13,096 nucleotides of DNA from Synergistaceae bacterium. GTDB taxonomy: Bacteria > Synergistota > Synergistia > Synergistales > Synergistaceae. Position numbers and translations under genes: made by a program. Below, piece by piece: positions 7,726 to 13,096 of this stretch. Where the stretch lies: NCBI GenBank assembly GCA_031290815.1, contig JAISLO010000158.1, positions 1 through 13,096 on the forward strand. The letters run 5' to 3'. Position 1 is the stretch's first letter; each line of letters opens with the position of its first letter. The notes beneath the pieces were generated by a model. It had not been told where the DNA came from. It saw only the letters and a list, made by a program, of their open reading frames with translations, and made no database searches.

Positions 7726-7799
7726 CTCCGCCCCTTCCTTGAAACGGATAAGTGTCGTCGTATCGATTTAATCTGCGCCTAATAAAGGAAGGGGCGGAG
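7726..7799. repeat. Perfect 15-bp inverted repeat in the livK-livH gap
   Basis: CTCCGCCCCTTCCTT at 7726-7740 is the exact reverse complement of 7785-7799, with a 44-base spacer. In the livK-livH transcript it could form a very stable hairpin shortly before the livH start. There is no T run after it on the minus strand, so it is not a standard terminator. A stem that protects the upstream livK mRNA from 3' exonucleases, or a partial attenuator, would raise binding protein relative to permeases, as known for intercistronic stems in maltose operons. That role is inferred. Confidence 0.75.
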
Positions 7800-7875
7800 G
7801 GATATGGAGGACTCCCCCCCGCCCACAGTTAAAGCGCGCAAACGGCAGGACGCCAGCCGGTTCCTTGCCGCGCCG

Positions 7876-9000
7876 CTACGGGGTGATGGTGCCTATGAAC
7901 TGCTTCTTGCCATCCCTTATCTCGACAATTCCAAGCTCCTTCTCCGCGTCGTGCGTCTCGTTCAGAGTGGTGAGACCCGTGACTGTCGGGACATCCTTCG
8001 TGGCCTCCAGTGCATCGCGGATCTTCTCTGGTTCGGCGCTTCCGGCGCGCTTTATGGCGTCGATCACCAGTATGAACGCGTCATATCCGAGGGCCGCGTT
8101 GACGTTGGGTTCTTTGTCGGGATACTTGGCCTTCCAGTTTTCGGTGAACTTCTGAGCGACGGGGTTCATGTCCTTCATGCTCGGGTCGTAGGCGAACGTG
8201 GTGTGCAGGAAGCCCTCCACCGCGTCGCCGCCGAGGGTCACGATCTCGGGGTTGTCCATTGCGTCTCCGCCCATGAAGCGGAACGTCGCCCCAAGCTCCT
8301 TGGCCTGCTTGAGGACTATCGCGCCCTCCGCAAAGTACGCGGGCAGGAAGACGATATCGGGGTTCTTCGATATGATCTCAGTTAGCTGCGCGGTGAAGTC
8401 CTGGTCGCCGGAGTTGTACTTCATCTCGGAGACGATCTCTCCTCCGAGCTTTTCAAATGACTGTTTGAAGAAACTGCCGAGGCCGACGCTGTAGTCGTTG
8501 GCCACGTCGACGAGCAGGGCCGCCTTCTTGAAGTTCAGCGTCTTGTACGCGTAGGCCGCCGCGCCCGATCCCTGGAACGGGTCTATGAAGCACGCGCGGA
8601 AGTAGTACCTCTTGTTCTGGGTGACGAGAGGGTTGGTGCAGCTTGTTCCCATGACGGGAATCTTCGCCGCCTCCGCCACCTCGCCGCCAGCCATGGCGAG
8701 AGCCGAACCGTAAGTGCCTATGACGGCGTTCACCTTGTCCCGCTCGATCAGGCGGGCGACAGCGTTCGCCGCCTCGGTCTTGTCGGACTTGTTGTCGACG
8801 ACCACAAGCTCGATTTTCTTTCCCAAAACTTCCGGAATCTCGGACAGGGCGAGCTGTGCGCCCTCTAATTCCAACTGTCCGCCGAACGCGTTCTGACCAG
8901 TAAGGCAGTTGAAAAACCCGATCTTGACCACGTCGTCCGCGGCGAACGCTCCGCCTGCCGCAAGCAGACATATCAAAAGGGCCGGCAGTAACTTGCGCAT
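7876..9000 (-). CDS. livK: Branched-chain amino-acid ABC transporter substrate-binding protein LivK
   Basis: A 374-residue periplasmic binding protein of the type I fold (Peripla_BP_6). Residues 1-20 are a classic Sec signal peptide (MRKLL, hydrophobic core, AFA cleavage box before ADD). The cysteine at 11 is not in a proper lipobox, so a soluble periplasmic protein is expected. The mature protein starts with KIGFFNCLTG, and the ligand-binding loop GTSCTNP is visible. It captures the amino acid and delivers it to LivHM. The start at 9000 is chosen over the in-frame GTG at 9012 because the signal peptide begins here and GAGGAG lies 11 bases upstream, while it abuts the GTG with no spacing. It is the first gene of the operon. 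The exact ligand cannot be read from the sequence. Confidence 0.93.
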   Translation of the reverse strand: MRKLLPALLICLLAAGGAFAADDVVKIGFFNCLTGQNAFGGQLELEGAQLALSEIPEVLGKKIELVVVDNKSDKTEAANAVARLIERDKVNAVIGTYGSALAMAGGEVAEAAKIPVMGTSCTNPLVTQNKRYYFRACFIDPFQGSGAAAYAYKTLNFKKAALLVDVANDYSVGLGSFFKQSFEKLGGEIVSEMKYNSGDQDFTAQLTEIISKNPDIVFLPAYFAEGAIVLKQAKELGATFRFMGGDAMDNPEIVTLGGDAVEGFLHTTFAYDPSMKDMNPVAQKFTENWKAKYPDKEPNVNAALGYDAFILVIDAIKRAGSAEPEKIRDALEATKDVPTVTGLTTLNETHDAEKELGIVEIRDGKKQFIGTITP

Positions 9001-9049
9001 TGAAAACCACACTCCTCGACAATTTTTGTGAAGACGAACCTAACGTCCA

Positions 9050-9078
9050 TTTTTACCACAAAGCGCCGCGATTTACAA
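9050..9078 (-). promoter_or_regulatory. Candidate sigma-70 promoter of the liv operon
   Basis: On the minus strand TTGTAA (complement of 9073-9078) is followed after 17 bases by TAAAAA (complement of 9050-9055), preceded by TGG as in an extended -10. It would give a leader of about 40 bases before livK. Both boxes match four of six consensus positions, so this is only a candidate. Confidence 0.35.
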
Positions 9079-9116
9079 TATGGAGAGTTCAAAGTTTCAG
9101 ACCAAACGCATTCGAG

Positions 9117-9145
9117 CTTCTGTGAGGCTTCTGTGGCCTTCTGTG
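9117..9145. repeat. Three direct CTTCTGTG repeats in the livK-fcl divergent gap
   Basis: CTTCTGTG occurs at 9117-9124, 9128-9135 and 9138-9145, with unit spacings of 11 and 10 bases, close to one helical turn. They lie between the two candidate promoters, so they could be an operator for a regulator binding one face of the DNA. A non-functional simple duplication is also possible. Confidence 0.6.
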
Positions 9146-9196
9146 GATTTGCTCGGAAAATTAACCTCAATCCGTCAATAAATATTACGCAAGGTG

Positions 9197-9202
9197 TATA
9201 AT
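9197..9202 (+). promoter_or_regulatory. Candidate -10 box of the fcl-gmd-manC operon promoter
   Basis: TATAAT matches the consensus perfectly and lies in an AT-rich stretch 45 bases before the preferred fcl start. No good -35 is seen at 16-18 bases upstream. Transcription would start near 9209, which leaves room for the ribosome binding site at 9229-9234. Confidence 0.45.
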
Positions 9203-9228
9203 AAACGAGGAAATAACGCGGTTGGACT

Positions 9229-9234
9229 GGAGGG
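9229..9234 (+). promoter_or_regulatory. Ribosome binding site that sets the fcl start
   Basis: GGAGGG lies 8 bases before GTG 9243, an ideal spacing. The longer TTG start at 9222 would need GAGG at 9207-9210, which sits at the probable transcription start. The GTG also puts the protein in register with E. coli Fcl. Confidence 0.65.
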
Positions 9235-9242
9235 CCCTGAAA

Positions 9243-10199
9243 GTGGACAAAAATTTAAAGATCTACGTCGCCGGACACAGGGGCATGGTAGGTTCCGCCA
9301 TATTGAGAAAACTTGTCTCGGAGGGTTATAAAAATATAATAACGAGGACACATGGCGAACTTGACCTGCTAAATCAGGGATTGGTGGACTCCTTCTTCGA
9401 GAGAGAGCGGCCCGAGGTCGTTTTTCTTGCCGCCGCTCGAGTCGGTGGCATATTGGCGAACATGAAGAATCAGGCGATTTTTTTGTACGAAAACCTTCAT
9501 ATACAGAACAACGTCATGTGGGCGGCAAGCCGCAACGGCGCGAAAAAATTCATTTTTCTCGGCAGCTCATGTATTTATCCACGTGAATGTCCCCAGCCCA
9601 TCAAAGAGGATTATTTTCTGACAGCTCCGTTCGAACCGACCAACGAGGGCTACGCCATAGCGAAGATCGCCGGGATGAGACTGTGCGGCTACTTCTCGAG
9701 AGATGGGATTTGGAGCGGGATATCCGTCATTCCCTGCAACCTTTACGGCCCGGGGGACAATTTTGACCCGGTCAACTCCCATGTGATGGCCGGATTGGTC
9801 AGGCGATTCACGGACGCGGCCGATTTCGGCGCCGATTGCGTGACGTGTTGGGGAACCGGAGTGCCGAGGCGCGAGTTTCTGCACGTCGATGATCTCGCCA
9901 GGGCGGTTTTCATGCTTTTCGAGAGCAATCCATACGGCAGCGAGCCGATCAACGTCGGCTACGGCCGAGACGTCTCCATAGCGGAGCTCGCGCGTATCGT
10001 GGCGGGCAAGAGCGGTTTTGACGGCGAGATCCGATGGGATGTCGACAAACCGGATGGCATGATGCGAAAATTGATGGATTCCAGCAAGATCAGACAGTTG
10101 GGATTTGTCCCTAAGATAGATCTCAACAGCGGTATCGAATCGTTGATAGCGGACTACCGAAGGGTGCGCGAATCGTCAAGGGGCAGGCTCGATGGCTGA
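9243..10199 (+). CDS. fcl: GDP-L-fucose synthase (GDP-4-keto-6-deoxymannose 3,5-epimerase-4-reductase)
   Basis: A 318-residue extended short-chain dehydrogenase, close to the 321 residues of E. coli Fcl/WcaG. It begins with the NADP(H)-binding GHRGMVGSA. Catalytic residues match the E. coli enzyme shifted by one: S108, Y137 and K141 for reduction, and C110 and H180 for epimerisation (GSSCIYP, YAIAK, NSHVMAG). It epimerises and then reduces the Gmd product to GDP-L-fucose in the cytosol. The start is a GTG at 9243, chosen from its ribosome binding site and family register. It overlaps gmd by 8 bases (10192-10199), so translation is probably coupled. The order fcl-gmd is the reverse of the common gmd-fcl order. 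The first 40 codons are rather AT-rich. Confidence 0.96.
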   Translation: MDKNLKIYVAGHRGMVGSAILRKLVSEGYKNIITRTHGELDLLNQGLVDSFFERERPEVVFLAAARVGGILANMKNQAIFLYENLHIQNNVMWAASRNGAKKFIFLGSSCIYPRECPQPIKEDYFLTAPFEPTNEGYAIAKIAGMRLCGYFSRDGIWSGISVIPCNLYGPGDNFDPVNSHVMAGLVRRFTDAADFGADCVTCWGTGVPRREFLHVDDLARAVFMLFESNPYGSEPINVGYGRDVSIAELARIVAGKSGFDGEIRWDVDKPDGMMRKLMDSSKIRQLGFVPKIDLNSGIESLIADYRRVRESSRGRLDG

Positions 10200-11289
10200 A
10201 AAAACGGCGCTGATAACGGGCATTACAGGTCAGGACGGAGCTTATCTCTCCTCGTTTCTTCTCGGAAAGGGCTATATCGTTCACGGCCTCAAACGGCGGA
10301 GCTCGCTTTTCAACACGTCGCGGATAGATAACCTTTATGAGGACCTTCACAGCGACAGCCCGAAATTTTTCCTGCACTACGGAGACCTCACCGACAGCAG
10401 CAACCTTATCCGTGTAATCCAGGAGACGCGTCCGGATGAGATTTACAACCTGGCCGCTCAGAGCCACGTCAAGGTTTCGTTCGAGACGCCGGAATACACG
10501 GCTAACGCCGACGGCATGGGAACGCTTCGAATCCTCGAGGCGCTGAGGATTCTGGGGCTCGAGCGTCACACCAGATTTTACCAGGCATCCACTAGCGAGC
10601 TGTACGGCAAAGTCGCAGAGACGCCGCAGAGCGAGAAGACCCCGTTTTACCCGCGCAGCCCTTACGCCGCGGCAAAACTCTACGCCTACTGGATAACGGT
10701 CAACTACCGCGAGGCTTACGGAATATTCGCGTCAAACGGCATCCTGTTCAATCACGAATCCGAACTGCGCGGGGAGACGTTCGTAACGCGCAAGATAACC
10801 CGCGCGGCAGCCCGCATAGCCAGGGGATCGCAGGAAAAACTGTGGCTCGGCAATCTTGCCGCGAAGCGCGACTGGGGACACGCGGAAGACTACGTGGACG
10901 CGATGTGGAGGATTCTTCAGCATGACGAGCCGGATGACTTTGTAATAGCGACTGGGGAGACGCACTCCGTGAGGGAGTTCGTCGAGGCGGCTTTCAGACA
11001 CGTCGGCATCGGTATAGAATGGAGAGGTGTCGGCGTCGATGAAAAAGGGATGGATGCCTCGACCGGCAAGGTCTTGATTGAGATCGACACGCGCTACTTC
11101 CGCCCGACGGAGGTAGACCTCCTTCAGGGTAACCCGGAGAAGGCTGAGCGAGTGCTGGGCTGGCGGCGGAGGGTCTCGTTCGACGATCTAGTCAGACGGA
11201 TGATCGAGTACGATCTGAGAATAGTGGATAAAGAACAGTCTATAAACGACGCCGGCTTTGACGTAGCCCACGCGCTGGAGGACAGATAG
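10192..11289 (+). CDS. gmd: GDP-mannose 4,6-dehydratase
   Basis: A 365-residue short-chain dehydrogenase. The NADP-binding loop is GITGQDGAYLSSFLL, followed by the family-specific KRRSSLFNTSRIDNLY. Catalytic residues T134, S135 and E136 (in STSELYG) and Y158/K162 (SPYAAAK) are the E. coli Gmd set shifted by about two. The segment FNHESELRGETFVTRKIT is also typical. It converts GDP-D-mannose to GDP-4-keto-6-deoxy-D-mannose, the substrate of Fcl and also a precursor for GDP-rhamnose or GDP-perosamine. With fcl alongside, L-fucose is the likely product. The start overlaps the fcl stop and the gene ends 3 bases before manC, so the three genes form one operon. Confidence 0.97.
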   Translation: MAEKTALITGITGQDGAYLSSFLLGKGYIVHGLKRRSSLFNTSRIDNLYEDLHSDSPKFFLHYGDLTDSSNLIRVIQETRPDEIYNLAAQSHVKVSFETPEYTANADGMGTLRILEALRILGLERHTRFYQASTSELYGKVAETPQSEKTPFYPRSPYAAAKLYAYWITVNYREAYGIFASNGILFNHESELRGETFVTRKITRAAARIARGSQEKLWLGNLAAKRDWGHAEDYVDAMWRILQHDEPDDFVIATGETHSVREFVEAAFRHVGIGIEWRGVGVDEKGMDASTGKVLIEIDTRYFRPTEVDLLQGNPEKAERVLGWRRRVSFDDLVRRMIEYDLRIVDKEQSINDAGFDVAHALEDR

Positions 11290-11292
11290 ATC

Positions 11293-12696
11293 ATGATGGA
11301 CAAACCGCTTCACGTTCTGATATTGGCCGGCGGCAGCGGGACTCGCCTCTGGCCGCTTTCCAGGGAGGAGATGCCCAAGCAGTTTCTGTCGGTTTGCGGG
11401 GACAGCCTCACATTGCTTCAGCGAACCGCCAGCCGCATGACGGCGATGACCGCTCCGGAGCGCCTGCGCGTAGTGGCGTCCGGCAGATGGAAGCCGCTGA
11501 TAAATCACCAACTGGCGGGAATCGGCCTCAAGGGGTCGGTTGTCATAGAGGAGCCGGAGGGGAAAAACACTGCGCCCGCGATAGCACTCGGAGTAGCCAG
11601 AATCGTCCTGGAAGGAGCCGGTGACGACGATCTAGTCCTGGTCTGCCCAAGCGACCACATCATAAGGGACGAAGCCGAGTTCTTCCGTGCGGCGGAGATG
11701 GCGGCGGCCGCCGCCTCAGAAGGCAGTCTCGTGACGTTTGGGATAAAGCCAACGTCGCCAGAGACAGGGTTCGGATACATAAAGACGTTCAAAACCTCCC
11801 GCCCCTGGCTCGATGTCGACATGTTCGTTGAAAAGCCGGACGAGAACACGGCGAGAGGATATCTCGAATCCGGGGACTACTACTGGAACGGAGGAATATT
11901 CTGCTTCAAGATCTCCGATATAATCTCGGCCTTCAACGACTACTTTCCGGAGATAGCCCCAATTTTTAAAGCCGGGCGAGAAGAGATGTCCAGATGGTTT
12001 CTGGCGTCCCCTCCGCAGTCGATAGATTACGCGATAATGGAGAAAGCCCGCAACATAGCCTGTGTTCCTCTCGACGCCGGTTGGTCGGACGTGGGCTCGT
12101 GGGATGCGGTTTATGACAATTCACAGCGCGACGAGAGCGAGAACGCCACGGTGGGCAATGTACGGCTTCAGGGCGGGCGCAACAATCTGGTGGTTGGGTA
12201 CGACAGACTGATCTGCGGAGTCGACCTAGACTCTATGATAGTGATTGATACGCCGGATGCCATTTTCGTCTCTCCAAGAGGATCGTCGCAAAAACTTAGA
12301 AACGTCGTGAGGGACCTGTCGGAAGCTCATTACGAAGAGGTATCGGAGGCTCCTGTCAGCGCGCGCCAGTGGGGGGTCTACAATATACTCTCGAAGGGGC
12401 CGCGCCAGAAGATAAAGCGCCTGGAGGTCTCGCCAGGCAAGAGCCTCTCCCTTCAGTATCACATGCATCGCTCCGAACATTGGGTAGTGGTCAGCGGCAC
12501 AGCCAGGGTGACAGTCCACGCGATAGGCGACGCGGACACCGCCAAGCCCCGCCTCGTTCACGAGGGCGAGAGCGTGTTCGTTCCAAAGGGATACGTCCAC
12601 AGACTGGAGAACCCAGGAAAGGTTCCGCTCGAGATAATAGAGGTGCAGATCGGGGAGTATGTGGGTGAGGATGATATTGTACGAACTGCTGATTGA
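11293..12696 (+). CDS. manC: Bifunctional mannose-1-phosphate guanylyltransferase / mannose-6-phosphate isomerase
   Basis: A 467-residue two-domain protein of the ManC/AlgA/XanB type. The N-terminal nucleotidyltransferase has the GTP-binding LAGGSGTRLWPLSREEMPK (11-29), FVEKP at 178-182, WNGG at 198-201 and GWSDVGSW. It makes GDP-mannose from mannose-1-phosphate and GTP. The C-terminal cupin (from about residue 350) is the type II phosphomannose isomerase domain, with metal ligands in QYHMHRSEHW (H390, H392, E395, H396) and a further histidine at 436 (GYVHRLENP). It interconverts fructose-6-phosphate and mannose-6-phosphate. Both active sites look intact. ATG 11293 has GGAGGA at 11277-11282; ATG 11296 is an equal alternative. 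The intermediate step, phosphomannomutase, is not encoded in this window. Confidence 0.96.
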   Translation: MMDKPLHVLILAGGSGTRLWPLSREEMPKQFLSVCGDSLTLLQRTASRMTAMTAPERLRVVASGRWKPLINHQLAGIGLKGSVVIEEPEGKNTAPAIALGVARIVLEGAGDDDLVLVCPSDHIIRDEAEFFRAAEMAAAAASEGSLVTFGIKPTSPETGFGYIKTFKTSRPWLDVDMFVEKPDENTARGYLESGDYYWNGGIFCFKISDIISAFNDYFPEIAPIFKAGREEMSRWFLASPPQSIDYAIMEKARNIACVPLDAGWSDVGSWDAVYDNSQRDESENATVGNVRLQGGRNNLVVGYDRLICGVDLDSMIVIDTPDAIFVSPRGSSQKLRNVVRDLSEAHYEEVSEAPVSARQWGVYNILSKGPRQKIKRLEVSPGKSLSLQYHMHRSEHWVVVSGTARVTVHAIGDADTAKPRLVHEGESVFVPKGYVHRLENPGKVPLEIIEVQIGEYVGEDDIVRTAD

Positions 12697-12791
12697 GGCG
12701 TGTTTAACACCAAGTTGCGTTCAATGGCAATCCGGCAAACCACACAGGGATTTATCCCCTTCGTTCAAGATCGCCTTGCCATAACATTCGT
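12697..12791 (+). other. Non-coding gap after manC with weak inverted repeats
   Basis: No supported gene lies here. ATGGCAA at 12724-12730 pairs with TTGCCAT at 12776-12782, and a small GGGA/TCCC hairpin sits between (12747-12758). There is no T run, so neither is a convincing terminator. Short open frames lack ribosome binding sites. Confidence 0.4.
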
Positions 12792-12890
12792 ATGAACAAA
12801 GCCGCTTTTGACGAGATGATAGCGACTCAAAAATCCCACTGGTGGTTTAAGGGAAAGAGAAATGTGTGGAAGTGTCGTGGCTGTCGCTGA
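12792..12890 (+). pseudogene. Probable N-terminal remnant of a SAM-dependent methyltransferase
   Basis: A 32-codon frame reads MNKAAFDEMI, then KSHWWFKGKRN, then a TGA at 12888-12890. The HWWF-G-R/K-R pattern about 15-20 residues from the start is characteristic of class I methyltransferases found in polysaccharide and O-antigen loci, where it precedes the AdoMet-binding Rossmann fold. Here nothing resembling the Rossmann fold follows in any frame before the next gene at 12942, so only the beginning remains, probably after a deletion. There is no ribosome binding site before its ATG. The last residues WKCRGCR could instead suggest a zinc ribbon, but a lone CxxC is weak evidence. It may also be a chance frame. 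Confidence 0.45.
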
Positions 12891-12941
12891 AAAACGCTGA
12901 ATCCGCGAAGTGTGGCGATGTTTTTATAGGAGGAGGCCGCG

Positions 12942-13096
12942 ATGATATCGATTTTATGCCCTTGTTACAATGAGGAGAAAGGATTATCGTTATTTTGGGA
13001 ACGAATCAAGAACGTCATGGACGAGACGGGGGAGGAGTTCGAACTGGTCTTCGTCAACGACGGCAGCAGCGACGGCACGCTGTCAATATTACAAGG
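12942..13096 (+). CDS. Family 2 glycosyltransferase, DPM1/GtrB-like, N-terminal part (runs off the right edge)
   Basis: The frame starts at ATG 12942, six bases after a strong AGGAGGAGG at 12928-12936, and is open to the window end (51 complete codons). MISILCPCYNEEKGL is the first strand and nucleotide-sugar loop of GT-A family 2 enzymes. FELVFVNDGSSDGT at about 34-47 contains the NDGSSD motif that starts the donor-binding site. Such proteins move a sugar from a nucleotide donor to polyprenyl phosphate or a growing glycan at the membrane. Closest resemblance is to polyprenyl-phosphate mannosyl/glucosyl transferases, but the missing part decides. TTA leucine codons, scarce in the genes to the left, are frequent here, which hints at a different origin. 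It belongs to the same polysaccharide locus as fcl-gmd-manC. Confidence 0.9.
   Translation, partial: MISILCPCYNEEKGLSLFWERIKNVMDETGEEFELVFVNDGSSDGTLSILQ

Noticed and set aside
7804..8385. Plus-strand frame opposite the end of livK
   Set aside because: It is a shadow of the well-supported livK; no domain or start signal is seen.
12747..12758. GGGA/TCCC hairpin as a manC terminator
   Set aside because: The stem has only four pairs and is followed by CCTTCG rather than a T run.
12700..12795. 31-codon frame starting GTG 12700 and overlapping the ATG of the methyltransferase remnant
   Set aside because: No proper ribosome binding spacing and no recognisable similarity; probably chance.

Overview
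The window looks like chromosome from a motile, Gram-negative-type (diderm), amino-acid-using anaerobe. The best guess is the phylum Synergistota. This rests on a fairly GC-rich sequence with many ATA isoleucine and AGG/AGA arginine codons, the FlgL-FliW-CsrA order, a branched-chain amino-acid transporter and a GDP-fucose pathway. It is inference, because no rRNA or marker gene is present.

Region 1 (1-4117, plus strand) is a flagellar block. It holds the 3' end of flgL, then fliW, csrA and a very large DUF115/Maf-type motility-associated glycosyltransferase. FliW is a flagellin-binding antagonist of CsrA, and CsrA is an RNA-binding translational regulator. The Maf protein is predicted to glycosylate flagellin. 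Together these could couple filament assembly, translation control and flagellin glycosylation. The csrA product carries an unusual tail built partly from a tandem 10-residue repeat.

Region 2 (4118-9000, minus strand) is a complete five-gene ABC importer operon, livK-livH-livM-livG-livF, read from right to left. It codes for a periplasmic binding protein, two permeases and two ATPases. The last four genes overlap by 4-8 bases. A 15-bp perfect inverted repeat lies in the livK-livH gap. A GC-rich hairpin sits in the convergent gap after livF.

Region 3 (9001-13096, plus strand) is the start of a surface-polysaccharide locus, divergent from livK. It contains fcl, gmd and a fused ManC/ManA-type protein. 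These cover mannose-6-phosphate formation, GDP-mannose synthesis and conversion to GDP-L-fucose; only phosphomannomutase is missing from the window. After a poorly coding 245-base gap, which includes a probable methyltransferase remnant, a family 2 glycosyltransferase begins and runs off the right edge. The livK-fcl gap holds candidate promoters in both directions and three short direct repeats.

No tRNA, rRNA, CRISPR array, insertion sequence or phage gene was seen. Nothing in the window demands a wholly new system. The least ordinary points are the CsrA tail, the possible translational coupling of csrA to the Maf gene, the livK-livH inverted repeat and the eroded gap near the right end.
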